Notes: generated from the letters alone by a model not told the origin. 64,000 nucleotides of DNA from Oceanobacillus profundus (GCF_003515705.1 NZ_QWEH01000008.1:119915-183914); one strand, 5' to 3'; numbered from the stretch's first letter, positions 16,552-27,397 are shown. Made by a program: numbers and translations.

Positions 16552-17535
16552 TTAATATTCTGCTAAATCGCGCATTGCCTTTTCTACTTTATCCGGATTC
16601 ATCATAAAATACTTTTCCATGGTCGGTGCATATGGCATTGCAGGGACATCAGGTCCTGCTAATCGATTAATTGGTGCATCTAAATCAAAAAGACAATGTT
16701 CAGCAATAATTGCTGCAACCTCACCAATGATACTACCTTCCTTATTGTCCTCTGTTATAAGTAAAACCTTACCAGTTTTCTTTGCTGCTTCAATAATTGC
16801 TTCCTGATCAAGCGGATAGACCGTTCGTAAGTCCAGAATATGCGCATTGATCCCATCTTCTGCTAGCTTTTCGGCAGCCTGTAATGCAAAATGCACGCAT
16901 AAACCATAGGTAATGACTGTAATATCTTCTCCTTCACGCTTTACATCCGCTTTGCCAATCGGAAGCACATAGTCATCTTCAGGAACTTCACCCTTTAGTA
17001 AACGATATGCTCGTTTATGTTCAAAAAATAGAACAGGATCGTTATCGCGAATAGCCGCTTTTAAAAGTCCTTTCACATCATAAGGAGTGGAAGGCATTAC
17101 TATTTTAAGTCCTGGCTGATTCGCAAATATAGCTTCAACCGATTGCGAGTGATAGAGCGCTCCGTGGACACCTCCGCCGTAGGGAGCACGAATTGTCATT
17201 GGTACACTCCAGTCATTATTTGATCGATAGCGCATCTTTGCTGCTTCAGAAATAATTTGGTTTACAGCAGGCATAATAAAATCAGCGAATTGCATTTCTG
17301 CAACAGGTCGCATTCCATACATGGCCGCTCCAATCCCAACACCTGCAATAGCTGATTCTGCTAAAGGAGTATCTAAAACGCGAGCTTCACCGAATGTTTC
17401 ATACAAACCGTCAGTTGCTCGAAAGACGCCTCCTTTTTTGCCGACATCCTCACCTAGAATAAAAACCTTTTCATCGCGCTGCATTTCTTCTCTTAATGCA
17501 GTTGTCACTGCCTGAATATAAGACATTACTGGCAT
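16552..17535 (-). CDS. bkdAB: Branched-chain 2-oxo acid dehydrogenase E1 beta
   Basis: The 327-residue beta chain of the thiamine-diphosphate-dependent decarboxylase. ILGEDVGKKGGVFRAT (about 25-40) contains the glutamate that activates the cofactor. AEMQFADFIMPAVNQI and RAPYGGGVHGALYHSQS are standard in this family. It forms an alpha2beta2 enzyme with the product of the gene 18 bases upstream and passes acyl groups to the E2 encoded 21 bases downstream. Confidence 0.95.
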   Translation of the reverse strand: MPVMSYIQAVTTALREEMQRDEKVFILGEDVGKKGGVFRATDGLYETFGEARVLDTPLAESAIAGVGIGAAMYGMRPVAEMQFADFIMPAVNQIISEAAKMRYRSNNDWSVPMTIRAPYGGGVHGALYHSQSVEAIFANQPGLKIVMPSTPYDVKGLLKAAIRDNDPVLFFEHKRAYRLLKGEVPEDDYVLPIGKADVKREGEDITVITYGLCVHFALQAAEKLAEDGINAHILDLRTVYPLDQEAIIEAAKKTGKVLLITEDNKEGSIIGEVAAIIAEHCLFDLDAPINRLAGPDVPAMPYAPTMEKYFMMNPDKVEKAMRDLAEY

Positions 17536-17553
17536 ATTTGGTTCCCCTCCCTA

Positions 17554-18549
17554 CTACTTTTCTTCATAAACATATTTAAGTGTATCTTCTGCTTCTGCGT
17601 AAGCCGCATTTTCAGCAAAATCAGTAGCTTCATTTATGATTTTTGTGATCTCATCATTCAAACGTTGTTCAACCGAGTCTGTCAGTATCTCATTTTCTTT
17701 TAAGTAGCTTGCAAACGTAATAACAGAATCATTTTTCTTAGCCTCTTCCACTTCGCCTTTCTCACGATACGTGCGATCATCATCATCACTTGAATGTGCA
17801 GTTAGACGATAGCAGACAGCTTCAATTAATGAAGGACCTTCACCACGAATTGCTCGATTTCGAGCTTCTTTCACCGCTTGATATACAGCTAATGGATCAT
17901 TGCCATCAATGGTTACTCCAGGCATCCCATAGCCTTGTGCACGATCTGCAATATTATTACTTGCAACCTGGCGATCATATGGAACGGAAATGGCATATTT
18001 ATTATTTTCGACCATGGTTATGACCGGTAATTTATGCACACCAGCAAAGTTCAATCCTTCATGGAAATCACCTTGGTTGGAGGAACCTTCTCCTAATGTA
18101 ACGAAGCTGACAACATCTTTCTTTTCCATTTTCGCGGCAAGAGCGACTCCCACGGCATGTGGTACTTGTGTTGTAACTGGTGAAGAACCAGATAAAATCC
18201 GATTTTTCTTTTGACCAAAATGCCCTGGCATTTGTCTTCCGCCAGAGTTAGGGTCATCTGCTTTAGCAAATGCAGATAACATTAACTCCTTTGCAGTCAT
18301 TCCAAATGCAAGGACAACACCCATGTCTCGATAATATGGTGCAATATAGTCTTCTTTCCTATTTAAAGCAAAAGCTGCGCCCACCTGTGCTGCTTCCTGT
18401 CCTTGGCAAGAAATAACAAATGGTATCTTTCCTGATCGATTCAATAACCACATGCGTTCATCAAGCTTTCTAGCTAAAAGCATCGTTTTATACATCTCTA
18501 AAACCTGTTCATCCGTTAAACCTAGTTCCTGATGTCGTTTTTTTGTCAT
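17554..18549 (-). CDS. bkdAA: Branched-chain 2-oxo acid dehydrogenase E1 alpha
   Basis: The 331-residue alpha chain binds thiamine diphosphate. The binding motif GDG...N is seen as LGEGSSNQGDFHEGLNFAG (about 149-167) ending in VENNKYAIS. The family phosphorylation-loop region AHSSDDDDRTYR is present. It decarboxylates the oxo-acids from leucine, isoleucine and valine. The start ATG 18549 follows GGGAGGG. Order bkdAA-bkdAB-bkdB is the usual one. Confidence 0.95.
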   Translation of the reverse strand: MTKKRHQELGLTDEQVLEMYKTMLLARKLDERMWLLNRSGKIPFVISCQGQEAAQVGAAFALNRKEDYIAPYYRDMGVVLAFGMTAKELMLSAFAKADDPNSGGRQMPGHFGQKKNRILSGSSPVTTQVPHAVGVALAAKMEKKDVVSFVTLGEGSSNQGDFHEGLNFAGVHKLPVITMVENNKYAISVPYDRQVASNNIADRAQGYGMPGVTIDGNDPLAVYQAVKEARNRAIRGEGPSLIEAVCYRLTAHSSDDDDRTYREKGEVEEAKKNDSVITFASYLKENEILTDSVEQRLNDEITKIINEATDFAENAAYAEAEDTLKYVYEEK

Positions 18550-18619
18550 ACTTTTCCCTCCCTATTTTTTCCGAAATTTAATAAGTCACTTGCTTATTGA
18601 GCAAGAATTTGAATAGCTG

Positions 18620-20041
18620 TTACCCATGAATCTGTTCACCTTCTACAGCAAGTGCTGCTTCGCCAATAATCTCTGATAATGCTGGGTGAGGATGAATCGA
18701 TTGTGATAGTTCCCATGGTGTTGCATCTAGTACTTTAGCAAGACCGGCCTCAGATATTAAATCTGTAACATGAGGGCCAATCATATGAATTCCTAAAATA
18801 TCATTTGTCTTTTTATCTGCAATAATTTTCACAAAACCGTCTGATTCTCCGAATACTAATGCCTTTCCTATTGCTTTAAAAGGAAATTTACCAACTTTAA
18901 TATCATACCCTTTTTCTTTTGCTGCTTTTTCAGTTAAACCAACACTTGCAATTTCCGGGCTGGAATAGATACACGTCGGAACATTTTCGTAGTTAATTGG
19001 GTATGTTTCTTTTCCTGCCATATGCTCAATAGCGACAATTCCTTCACGGGAAGCAACATGTGCGAGTTGCATACCTCCAATAACATCGCCGATAGCATAA
19101 ATATGCGATTCTTTTGTTTGGAAATAATCGTTCGTTTGAATATAGCCATTACTGAGAACAATATCTGTGTTTTCAATTCCTATATTTACTGTATTGGCTT
19201 CCCTGCCAACTGAGACAAGCATCCTTTCAGCTTGGAGTGACTGTTTTTTATTATCTATTTCTACCTCAATGGAAATGCCTTGATCAGTATGTAAAGTCTC
19301 TGTTTGTATGTTTGCTCCTTTAATAAACGTAACCCCTTTTTTCTTAAGAAGTCGTTCAGCTTCTTTCGCAATTGCTTCGTCCTCTGTTGGCAGTATTTGA
19401 TTCAGGTATTCAACAACTGTTACAGTTACGCCAAAATCTGTGAGCATGGACGCCCATTCAATTCCGATTACACCTGCGCCGACAATAAGAATTGAGTCTG
19501 GTAATTTTTCCATTTGCAGCGCCTCATCTGAACTCATTACGAAATGTCCATCTATTGGAAGTCCTGGTAAAGTCTTTGGCTTTGAACCTGTAGCAATTAA
19601 CACATTTTTTGGAACGATCATTGTGTTTTCTTCACCATTCTCATGTTCAACAGAAATAGTACCTGGCATAGGTGAAAAAATACTTGGTCCAAGTATCCGT
19701 CCAAATCCATTAATTACATCGATTTTTCCTTTTTTCATTAAGCCTTGTACGCCTTGATGTAATGTGTTAATAATCGATTGCTTTCTTTCTTGTACTTTGC
19801 TAAAATTCAGAGCTATGCGTTCTGTTTCTACACCAAACAGACTTGCCTCACTTGTTTGTCTATATACTTCAGCGCTCCGCAATAATGCTTTGGATGGAAT
19901 ACAGCCCTGGTGAAGACATGTACCTCCAAGTTCACCCTTTTCAACAATCGCTACTTGCATCCCGAGCTGTGAAGCTCTTATTGCTGCAACATAGCCTCCT
20001 GTTCCACCACCTAAAACAACTAAATCATATTCTTTTGTCAT
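18620..20041 (-). CDS. lpdV: Dihydrolipoamide dehydrogenase E3 of the bkd complex
   Basis: The 473-residue FAD/NAD enzyme reoxidises dihydrolipoyl groups on E2. Motifs: FAD-binding GGGTGGYVAAIRA (11-23), redox disulphide GGTCLHQGCIPSKALL (Cys42 and Cys47 region), NAD-binding GAGVIGIEWAS (about 183-193), and the C-terminal HPHPALSEII containing the active-site histidine-glutamate pair. Its place between buk and bkdAA identifies it as the dedicated LpdV rather than PdhD. Confidence 0.95.
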   Translation of the reverse strand: MTKEYDLVVLGGGTGGYVAAIRASQLGMQVAIVEKGELGGTCLHQGCIPSKALLRSAEVYRQTSEASLFGVETERIALNFSKVQERKQSIINTLHQGVQGLMKKGKIDVINGFGRILGPSIFSPMPGTISVEHENGEENTMIVPKNVLIATGSKPKTLPGLPIDGHFVMSSDEALQMEKLPDSILIVGAGVIGIEWASMLTDFGVTVTVVEYLNQILPTEDEAIAKEAERLLKKKGVTFIKGANIQTETLHTDQGISIEVEIDNKKQSLQAERMLVSVGREANTVNIGIENTDIVLSNGYIQTNDYFQTKESHIYAIGDVIGGMQLAHVASREGIVAIEHMAGKETYPINYENVPTCIYSSPEIASVGLTEKAAKEKGYDIKVGKFPFKAIGKALVFGESDGFVKIIADKKTNDILGIHMIGPHVTDLISEAGLAKVLDATPWELSQSIHPHPALSEIIGEAALAVEGEQIHG

Positions 20042-20056
20042 CTTAAATTCACTCCT

Positions 20057-21142
20057 TTACTCGAGATTCGTATAGACCTTAAGCTGTTCTTCTCCTCGAA
20101 GCACACGTAACACACCTTCATTTAATGCCTGTAGTTCATTCTCGCCTGGGATTATAACCGTGTCTGCAATCCAATTGACTTGTTTGGTAATCGAACTGGT
20201 AAGACTTTCTCGATAAGCATGCTTTCCTGTGAAAATAATAGCATGAACATCACCACGCAAGACTGTACTCATTGCACCAATTTCTTTGGCAATCTGATAT
20301 GCCATTGCTTCAAATACTTCTTTTGCTTTTATCTCACCTTGTTCAATTCTTTGTTCTACCTCACTTACATCATTTGTTTCAAGATGAGCCATCAGACCAC
20401 CATGACCAACTATTTTTTTCTTCATTGCTTCATAGTTGTATGTTCCGGAAAAACAGAGTTCAACTAAGCCTCCAACTGGGGTGCTTCCTGCTCGATTCCA
20501 GGAAAATGGACCTTCTCCATCTAACCCATTGTTTACATCAATAACCATGCCCTTGCGATGTGCCCCTATTGTAATTCCTTCACCGATATGAGCAACAATC
20601 ACATTGATATCCTCGTACTTCAAATCTAAGCTTGCAGCAGCTTTTCTTGCCGCTGCCTTATGATTCAATGCATGAAAAATACTTTTCCTTGGAATTTCGG
20701 GAATACCCGAGTATCGAGCAACATCATCAAGCTCGTCGACAACGACAGGGTCAACAATGTAGGCATCGATATTTAACCCCGATGCAATCTCAAATGCTAT
20801 TATTCCCCCAAGATTTGATGGATGCTCACCGTTATAACCGGTTTTCAAGTCGTATAGCATGGCGGTATTTACTTGATACGTACCGCCTTCGATTGGTCTC
20901 AGCAATCCACCACGCCCACATACTGCATGAATTCTGGAAATATTAATTCCTACATACTTTAGCTGTTCAAGAATATCCTGCGTACGAAGTTTCGATTGTC
21001 CCATTACACGATAATGAGCTTCTAATTCTGCCTGCTGATGTACGATTGTTTTTTCTACGATGCATATTTCGTTATCGAAAACCCCTACTTTAGTTGACGT
21101 GGTTCCAGGATTTACAACTAATATTCGATACGTCTCTTGCAA
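20057..21142 (-). CDS. buk: Butyrate (branched-chain fatty acid) kinase
   Basis: The 361-residue acetokinase-family enzyme has the phosphate-binding [12 protein letters not shown] (11-22), the [11 protein letters not shown] motif near 185, and the [17 protein letters not shown] segment near 292. It makes ATP from acyl phosphates such as isobutyryl- and isovaleryl-phosphate. Those substrates normally come from phosphotransbutyrylase, whose gene ptb is not in this operon. It starts 115 bases after bcd and ends 16 bases before lpdV. Confidence 0.93.
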   Translation of the reverse strand: MQETYRILVVNPGTTSTKVGVFDNEICIVEKTIVHQQAELEAHYRVMGQSKLRTQDILEQLKYVGINISRIHAVCGRGGLLRPIEGGTYQVNTAMLYDLKTGYNGEHPSNLGGIIAFEIASGLNIDAYIVDPVVVDELDDVARYSGIPEIPRKSIFHALNHKAAARKAAASLDLKYEDINVIVAHIGEGITIGAHRKGMVIDVNNGLDGEGPFSWNRAGSTPVGGLVELCFSGTYNYEAMKKKIVGHGGLMAHLETNDVSEVEQRIEQGEIKAKEVFEAMAYQIAKEIGAMSTVLRGDVHAIIFTGKHAYRESLTSSITKQVNWIADTVIIPGENELQALNEGVLRVLRGEEQLKVYTNLE

Positions 21143-21256
21143 AACCGGTCACCTCATTTAAAAACTTAGCGTTCGTTAATGGAATTCTTTAAAATATATT
21201 TTTTTCTTAGAATCCGTTATGTTGGATTACACTTCTTTGCTAAATGATTAAAACAC

Positions 21257-22351
21257 TTATCTTCTACTTAATGTGTGATGTCCATTCCTTAAAAATTGAC
21301 TTCTGGAATTTCGGAACGATTCGATTCTTTCTTCCGCCATACGATCAGCAGCCAAGTAGGTAGGAATATTATCACGCTTCGAAATTTCAAACACACGTTC
21401 AAGATTATCATAAATGGTTTCCACTTTTTTCATTGCACGTTCCGCATTAAAGCCCATTAATTCATCGGCTACATTAATTACGCCCCCGGCATTGATGACG
21501 TAGTCTGGAGCATAGACAATCCCTTTTTCATGAATGAGGTCGCCATGTTCCGTGGATTTTAGTTGATTATTTGCAGAGCCTGCAATTACTTTCGCTTTTA
21601 ATCTTGGAATCGTATTGTCATTGATTGTTGCTCCTAACGCACAAGGTGTGTAGATATCACATGCAACATCATAAATATCATTAGGATCTACAGCCTTAGC
21701 TCCAAAAGCCTCGACAGCCCGGTTTACTGCCTCTTTATTAATATCTGTTACAATAAGCTGTGCACCGTCTTTATGCAAATATTCACAGAGCGCATATGCA
21801 ACATTTCCAATACCTTGAACTGCAATTGTTTTTCCTTCTAACGATTCATCGCCAAAAGCTTCTTTCGCTGATGCTTTAATTCCTTTATAGACACCATAAG
21901 CAGTAACAGGTGATGGGTTTCCTGAAGCCCCTGAATAGGATGAAGTTCCAGTTACAAAATCTGTTTCCAAATGAATGAGATCCATATCTTGTACAGTGGT
22001 TCCTACATCTTCAGCAGTTATATACCGTCCATTTAGTCCTTGTATATAGCGACCGAAGGCCCGGAACATTTCTGGATTTTTATCTGTTCGTGGATCACCG
22101 ATAATAACCGTTTTTCCTCCTCCTAGATCAAGTCCCGCTGCAGCATTTTTATAGGTCATTCCTCTAGCCAGACGAAGAGCATCTTCAATCGCTTCATCTT
22201 CAGAATTATATTTCCACATTCTTGTTCCGCCCAATGCAGGGCCTAATGTCGTATCATGAATAGCAATAATAGCTTTCAAGCCTGAATTTTTATCTTGACA
22301 AAAAACCAATTGCTCATAATCGTATTCTTCTAAATAAGTAAAGATTTCCAT
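21257..22351 (-). CDS. bcd: Leucine dehydrogenase
   Basis: The 364-residue NAD-dependent Glu/Leu/Phe/Val dehydrogenase deaminates branched-chain amino acids to the oxo-acids used by the bkd complex. The catalytic segments [18 protein letters not shown] (about 70-87, with Lys80) and [13 protein letters not shown] are intact, as is the NAD fold GIGNVAYAL. It is the first gene after the sigma-54 type promoter. AGGAGG lies before ATG 22351. In B. subtilis ptb precedes it; here it does not. Confidence 0.95.
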   Translation of the reverse strand: MEIFTYLEEYDYEQLVFCQDKNSGLKAIIAIHDTTLGPALGGTRMWKYNSEDEAIEDALRLARGMTYKNAAAGLDLGGGKTVIIGDPRTDKNPEMFRAFGRYIQGLNGRYITAEDVGTTVQDMDLIHLETDFVTGTSSYSGASGNPSPVTAYGVYKGIKASAKEAFGDESLEGKTIAVQGIGNVAYALCEYLHKDGAQLIVTDINKEAVNRAVEAFGAKAVDPNDIYDVACDIYTPCALGATINDNTIPRLKAKVIAGSANNQLKSTEHGDLIHEKGIVYAPDYVINAGGVINVADELMGFNAERAMKKVETIYDNLERVFEISKRDNIPTYLAADRMAEERIESFRNSRSQFLRNGHHTLSRR

Positions 22352-22423
22352 ATAAATTCCTCCTATATTACCTAATTAAGCACTAATTTCTTAATCGCAT
22401 ATATTATTCCATCAGTAGTATTT

Positions 22424-22440
22424 AGCAAAAACCATGCCAA
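22424..22440 (-). promoter_or_regulatory. Sigma-54 (SigL) -24/-12 promoter of the bcd-bkd operon
   Basis: Minus strand TTGGCATGGTTTTTGCT matches the consensus YTGGCACGN4TTGCW with a single C-to-T change. It lies about 75 bases before the bcd start and next to the gene for a sigma-54 activator, so the call is strong. Confidence 0.88.
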
Positions 22441-22500
22441 CTATAAAGCTGTGCGGAAATGCCTTAAAACCCACAAATGTAAGCCTGCAACTTTTTTAAC

Positions 22501-22518
22501 CATGCAAAATATTGCATG
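22501..22518. promoter_or_regulatory. Candidate BkdR enhancer (upstream activating) site
   Basis: CATGCAA-AATA-TTGCATG is a perfect inverted repeat with 7-base arms. It is placed about 75 bases upstream of the -24 element, the usual distance for an enhancer-binding protein site. Confidence 0.6.
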
Positions 22519-22527
22519 CTTAATAAT

Positions 22528-24579
22528 TCATTCGAGATTATATTTCTTCATCTTATAATATAAATTTCGAATCGATACATTTAAAGCTTTGGCCGTTTTT
22601 GTTTTATTGAATTCATTTTGTTCATATGTTTTGGAAATATACGCTTTTTCAAATTGATTAATCGCATCCTGTAACGTACTTTCTCCTTTAATTCTCTCAT
22701 CAATAGATGATTTCGCCGGTAGAGACAAAGCTTGTAACGTTGGGATGTACTTCTTGTCAATTACCTCTTCATTCATGTCCATAAATATCATGGCACGACC
22801 AATAACATTTTCTAGCTCGCGTACATTCCCAGGCCAATGATATTGCTTTAATTTATTTAATGCCTCTTTTGATATCGTTTGTACATTACGACCATAGTCT
22901 TGATTGATTTTCTGAATAATATGCTGTATAAGATCTGGCAAATCATTAAGTCTTTCCTTAACTGAAGGAATGAAGATAGGAAGCCGATTTAGTCTATAAT
23001 ATAAATCTTCTCGAAATGTATTATTCATAATTGCCTTTTCAAGATTGACATTTGTTGCAGTGATTACTCGTACATCAATCGAAACCGGTTTTGTTCCGCC
23101 GACTCGAACAATTTCATTTTCTTGTAATACACGCAAGAGCTTGGCCTGCATGGATAACGATAATTCCCCGATTTCATCAAGAAAGATACTTCCATGATTT
23201 GCTTCCTCAAAGAGGCCCTTTTTCCCACCTTGCATTGCACCTGTAAAAGCCCCCTCTACATAACCAAATAATTCACTTTCTAGTAATGACTCTGCAATAG
23301 CTGCACAATTTACTCGGATAAACTTATTGTGTTTCCGATCACTCTCATTATGAATCGCATGGGCAAATAATTCTTTACCAGTGCCTGAATCGCCCCTTAA
23401 TAGGACTATTGCAGGGGTTTTCGCTCCGACCTTCGCTTGCTCAAGAGCTAGTTTCATTTCCGATGAACTCCCAATAATATCATCAAACGTATAACGAGCT
23501 TCTAAGTTTCGAATGATTTGCCTTGCATGCTTTAATTCCTTTGTTAATGCTTGAATTTCTGATACATCATGCAATACACCTACACTGCCTTTAATAACTC
23601 CATTCACGATAATCGGTGCGACATTAACGAGGACTTCCTTTTTACCTGGTCCTACCTTCATACGCACACCCCGTACAGCTCTACGTGTTTGAAGTACTTT
23701 CAAATGCATACTTTCTCCCTCAGAAATATCAACGGTTGCAGGCTTTCCAATTACATCTTTTTCCTTCAACCCTGTAATTCGTGTATATGCAGGGTTAATA
23801 ATAAGACCATTTCCATTCTCGTCAACGACACTAATTGCTTCATCAGACGATTTGATAATTGCTTCCAACATCGTTTTGATCTCGTTCAAGTCCGTATTTT
23901 CCTCGGCTAGCTTCATGACTTCTGTAATATCTTTAAATACTGCAAAAGCACCAATTAGTTCTCCTATTTCATTTATAATGGGAATCCGTGTTGTTATAAT
24001 CTTTTTCCCATTTGGTAGTGTTAGCTTTTGATTTACTTCTTTTCGTTGTGTTTGTAAAACGTGAGGAAGTCTCGAATCTGTAATAAGCTCTTTTATATGT
24101 GTTCCTATATACTGTTTTCTTGATTTACCAATTATTTTTTCCGCACTTTTATTGATAAACTGGATATTTTCATTCTTATTCATGACGATCATACCGTCAT
24201 GAATATGGTTTAGTATGAGCTCTTGATTTTTTGATTGGTATTTCACCTTATCCATCAACGCTTCTTTTTCAAAAAGCAGCTCTGATATGATATAAGCAAC
24301 AGATCCTGGGATTACAACAGTTCTCCGCGGTCTTTTTTCAATTATCTGTTCTAGGATTTGATCATCACCAGTTGCTTCAATAATAATATCAATATCATTA
24401 TGTACCCATGGCTCCCAGTCCACACTTACCGGAATCTTTGCTCGACGTGCTAATTTTAACCCGTTTGCATCTTCGTTAATATCAACAACTGCAGCTATTT
24501 CCATCGACTCTGTAGCTTGAAGAATATTGAAGAGTGCACTTCCCCCTTTACCAGCCCCAACAATCAACACACGTTTCAT
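22528..24579 (-). CDS. bkdR: BkdR, sigma-54-dependent activator of branched-chain amino acid catabolism
   Basis: A 683-residue enhancer-binding protein. ATG 24579 has AAGGTGGG just upstream and is preferred to the ATG 27 bases further. The N-terminus is a Rossmann-like fold ([15 protein letters not shown]). Two PAS domains follow (about 125-340). The AAA+ domain has Walker A GDSGTGKE, the sigma-54 contact loop GAFTGA and a Walker B FLDEIGE. A Fis-type helix-turn-helix ends the protein ([17 protein letters not shown]). It activates the operon just downstream on the same strand. The N-terminal fold may sense a nucleotide or metabolite. Confidence 0.93.
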   Translation of the reverse strand: MKRVLIVGAGKGGSALFNILQATESMEIAAVVDINEDANGLKLARRAKIPVSVDWEPWVHNDIDIIIEATGDDQILEQIIEKRPRRTVVIPGSVAYIISELLFEKEALMDKVKYQSKNQELILNHIHDGMIVMNKNENIQFINKSAEKIIGKSRKQYIGTHIKELITDSRLPHVLQTQRKEVNQKLTLPNGKKIITTRIPIINEIGELIGAFAVFKDITEVMKLAEENTDLNEIKTMLEAIIKSSDEAISVVDENGNGLIINPAYTRITGLKEKDVIGKPATVDISEGESMHLKVLQTRRAVRGVRMKVGPGKKEVLVNVAPIIVNGVIKGSVGVLHDVSEIQALTKELKHARQIIRNLEARYTFDDIIGSSSEMKLALEQAKVGAKTPAIVLLRGDSGTGKELFAHAIHNESDRKHNKFIRVNCAAIAESLLESELFGYVEGAFTGAMQGGKKGLFEEANHGSIFLDEIGELSLSMQAKLLRVLQENEIVRVGGTKPVSIDVRVITATNVNLEKAIMNNTFREDLYYRLNRLPIFIPSVKERLNDLPDLIQHIIQKINQDYGRNVQTISKEALNKLKQYHWPGNVRELENVIGRAMIFMDMNEEVIDKKYIPTLQALSLPAKSSIDERIKGESTLQDAINQFEKAYISKTYEQNEFNKTKTAKALNVSIRNLYYKMKKYNLE

Positions 24580-24720
24580 GCCATCCCACCTTGCATTATT
24601 TTGCATACATTTATCATACGTCAGCCTGCATATTTTGGCAAATCTAGAATGATTTCTATTTTGCTTCGCTTTTGTTATACTATTATTTGAATGTAATATA
24701 GAATTTAAAGGGGAACATAC

Positions 24721-24963
24721 ATGGGTCGATTTTTAGCATTACTATTACTTTTTATACCGGGCATAATTGCAGCGATTGGAATTAAATTAATGCGCGATAC
24801 AATTTTTGACGATTTCTATGCCTATTTCTTCTATCCTGGAATCCAATTCACAATTGGGCTTCTCCTCTTTATTTTGGGGCTGCTTTTTTTAGGAGGATTT
24901 ATAATCTACCGAGATAGAAAAAGACAAAAGATTAAACAAAAAAGTGAAAATAAAGCGCTTTAG
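24721..24963 (+). CDS. yqzF: DUF2627 membrane protein, YqzF
   Basis: The 80-residue protein has two transmembrane segments (about 5-21 and 40-63) and a strongly basic C-terminal tail, matching the YqzF/DUF2627 family. Function is unknown. It diverges from bkdR, as in B. subtilis. AAGGGG precedes ATG 24721. Confidence 0.8.
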   Translation: MGRFLALLLLFIPGIIAAIGIKLMRDTIFDDFYAYFFYPGIQFTIGLLLFILGLLFLGGFIIYRDRKRQKIKQKSENKAL

Positions 24964-24964
24964 A

Positions 24965-24998
24965 AAAAAAGATGGAGAATTTCCGTCTTTTTTTTATA
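24965..24998 (+). terminator. Terminator of yqzF
   Basis: AAAAAGATGGA and TCCGTCTTTTT pair (one U-G) around GAATT, followed by a T-run. Confidence 0.8.
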
Positions 24999-25072
24999 TA
25001 TTTACACGATTTTAAAGAATAAATATGGTATATTAGTAAGAAAATTAAGTTTCTGTTTAGGGGGATCCGATC

Positions 25073-26419
25073 ATGAAAGTAGCAAAATTCGGCGGTAGCT
25101 CCGTTGCAAATGCCGAGCAATTACGTAAAGTTGGGAATATTATTAAAAGTGATCCCAAGCGAAAATTTATCGTCGTATCAGCACCAGGGAAAAGGTTTAA
25201 AAATGATACAAAAGTTACAGATTTGTTAATCCAACTTGGAAACGCCTATCATAATCAACAAAACTATGAGGTTTTTCTTGTAGCTATACTAGAGCGATTC
25301 CAAGAAATTATTAATGATTTAGAAATCGACCTATCTTTACTAAGCGAAATTGAAAATAACATAAAGGTGGCCCTAAGGGTAGAGGGTAAGCCTGAAAGTA
25401 AAATGGATGCGATTAAAGCAATTGGTGAAGACAGTTCCGCCAAAATACTAAGCGCCTATTTAAATCAAAATAATATTTCAGCACAATATATGAATCCAAA
25501 GGATGCTGGTATATTTGTTAGCGAAGAACCAGGAAATGCGCAAATTTTACCGGAGAGCTTCGAGCTCCTCTATAAACTACGAGAAAAAGATCATATCCTA
25601 GTTATACCTGGTTTCTTCGGCTATTCAAAAACCGGGAAATTAGTAACCTTCTCGAGAGGTGGATCAGATATTACCGGTTCCATCGTTGCCGCAGGAGTAA
25701 AAGCTGACATCTATGAAAATTTCACAGATGTTGATTCTGTCTATTCTGTTAATCCGAATATTGTCAATAATCCGAAGGAAATAACAACACTTACCTATAA
25801 AGAAATGCGTGAATTATCTTACGCTGGATTTTCTGTATTCCATGATGAGGCATTGATTCCTGCATTCCGTGAAAAAATTCCAGTATGTATTAAAAATACA
25901 AACAATCCAGATGCTCCTGGAACATTTATTATTGCTGAAAAAGAAGCCAGTGAAAAATGTGTCGTTGGTATTGCAAGTGATACAGGTTTCTGTAGTTTAT
26001 ATGTAAGTAAGTATTTAATGAACCGTGAAGTAGGTTTTGGACGTAGGTTGCTTAATATTTTTGAGGATGAAGGAATTTCCTTTGAGCATGCACCATCTGG
26101 AATCGATGACATGTCTGTTATATTTAGAGTAAATAATTTTACAAAAGATAAAGAGAAAATTGTTGTTGATCGTATTAAAGATGAATTAAAAGTAGATACA
26201 GTAAGTTTACATAGAGATTTAGCGGTAATCATGGTTGTTGGTGAGGGACTTGTAAATACTGTAGGAGTTGCCGGAAAAGCTGCTTCTGCATTCGCTAAAG
26301 CTAATGTGAATATTGAAATGATAAACCAAGGCTCATCCGAAGTGTCCATGATGTTCGGAATAAAAGATACTGATATAGACGCTGCAATCCGTTCACTCTA
26401 TCAAACATTTTTTGAATAA
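25073..26419 (+). CDS. thrD: Aspartate kinase, YclM/ThrD (LysC III) type
   Basis: The 448-residue enzyme phosphorylates aspartate, the first step to lysine, threonine and methionine. The N-terminal KFGGSSVAN motif (residues 5-13) and FSRGGSDITGS (about 200-210) form the substrate and ATP sites. Two ACT domains lie at the C-terminus (from about 305) for allosteric control. The length and the single-chain form match the monofunctional isozyme III, as in YclM. It has its own ribosome site and a strong terminator, so it is monocistronic. Its position between yqzF and spo0A differs from B. subtilis. Confidence 0.9.
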   Translation: MKVAKFGGSSVANAEQLRKVGNIIKSDPKRKFIVVSAPGKRFKNDTKVTDLLIQLGNAYHNQQNYEVFLVAILERFQEIINDLEIDLSLLSEIENNIKVALRVEGKPESKMDAIKAIGEDSSAKILSAYLNQNNISAQYMNPKDAGIFVSEEPGNAQILPESFELLYKLREKDHILVIPGFFGYSKTGKLVTFSRGGSDITGSIVAAGVKADIYENFTDVDSVYSVNPNIVNNPKEITTLTYKEMRELSYAGFSVFHDEALIPAFREKIPVCIKNTNNPDAPGTFIIAEKEASEKCVVGIASDTGFCSLYVSKYLMNREVGFGRRLLNIFEDEGISFEHAPSGIDDMSVIFRVNNFTKDKEKIVVDRIKDELKVDTVSLHRDLAVIMVVGEGLVNTVGVAGKAASAFAKANVNIEMINQGSSEVSMMFGIKDTDIDAAIRSLYQTFFE

Positions 26420-26422
26420 AGT

Positions 26423-26472
26423 AAAGAAAGAATAATACCGCATAGACTGCAGTATTATTCTTTCTTTTTGTT
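26423..26472 (+). terminator. Strong terminator after the aspartokinase gene
   Basis: AAAGAAAGAATAATAC (26423-26438) and its perfect complement at 26452-26467 form a 16-base stem followed by T's. Confidence 0.85.
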
Positions 26473-26551
26473 ATATTTGTTCATAATAGTCAAACACTAC
26501 TGGTTTACAATAATTATATGTAGGAACCAGCTATTCATAATAACCAATCGT

Positions 26552-27331
26552 TTAGCTCACTTTATTCTCCAAACGTAAACGATCAGCTACCATTGCGATG
26601 AACTCCGAATTTGTGGGTTTGGCTTTAGATATATTAATAGTATAACCGAATAATGCCGAAATGGAATCGATATTGCCTCTGCTCCATGCGACTTCAATCG
26701 CATGGCGAATTGCCCGTTCAACACGTGATGCTGTCGTATTAAATTTCTTTGCGATATCAGGATATAATACTTTCGTGATTGAACCTAATAATTCTATATC
26801 ATTATATACCATTGTAATTGCCTCTCTTAAGTACATGTAACCCTTAATATGGGCTGGCACACCAATTTCATGAATAATGTTTGTAATGTTAGCTTCCAGA
26901 TCCTGTTTTTTTCGATCTTTCTTTGTCGGTTTATTTGTTGCAAGGCTTATTGGAGAATTTCCTTGAACTTGACGAATTTGATCTGCTAAATTATCCATAT
27001 CAAAAGGCTTTAAAATAAAATAAGATGCTCCTAAATCAACTGCTTTTTTCATGACTTCTTCCTGTCCAAATGCTGTAAGCATAATAACATTTGGTCTATT
27101 TCCTAAATCCATTGTTCTTAATGTGTTTAGTACCGCTAATCCGTCGATATGTGGCATAATAATATCCAATATTAATACATCAGGTTCCAAACTCTCCATC
27201 ATCGCGATACAATCTCTGCCATTATATGCAGTTCCAATAACTTCAATATCATCTTGTTCGTCAAAATAATCTTCCATCAACTGAATGAGCTCTCTGTTGT
27301 CATCAACTAAACACACTGAAATTTTATCCAA
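26552..27331 (-). CDS. spo0A: Spo0A, master sporulation response regulator
   Basis: The 259-residue protein has an N-terminal receiver domain with acidic pocket Asp10/Asp11, phosphorylated Asp56 (LILDIIMP) and the switch lysine in FILKPFD. After a linker comes the DNA-binding sigma-factor-contacting effector domain, with the recognition segment [16 protein letters not shown] near residue 215. Phosphorylated Spo0A binds 0A boxes (TGTCGAA) and starts sporulation. It lies downstream of spoIVB, the conserved order. The upstream region carries a sigma-H type promoter and an 0A box. Confidence 0.98.
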   Translation of the reverse strand: MDKISVCLVDDNRELIQLMEDYFDEQDDIEVIGTAYNGRDCIAMMESLEPDVLILDIIMPHIDGLAVLNTLRTMDLGNRPNVIMLTAFGQEEVMKKAVDLGASYFILKPFDMDNLADQIRQVQGNSPISLATNKPTKKDRKKQDLEANITNIIHEIGVPAHIKGYMYLREAITMVYNDIELLGSITKVLYPDIAKKFNTTASRVERAIRHAIEVAWSRGNIDSISALFGYTINISKAKPTNSEFIAMVADRLRLENKVS

Positions 27332-27370
27332 AGTAATGTTCCTCCTTATTTCTGTTATACTCTTTTACAT

Positions 27371-27397
27371 ATTCTACAAAAAGTTGAAATATCCTCT
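27371..27397 (-). promoter_or_regulatory. Sigma-H promoter of spo0A (Ps)
   Basis: Minus strand AGAGGATAT (27389-27397), 11 bases, then GTAGAAT (27371-27377). Both fit the sigma-H consensus RNAGGAWWW-N11/12-RNNGAAT, about 40 bases before the spo0A start. Confidence 0.75.
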
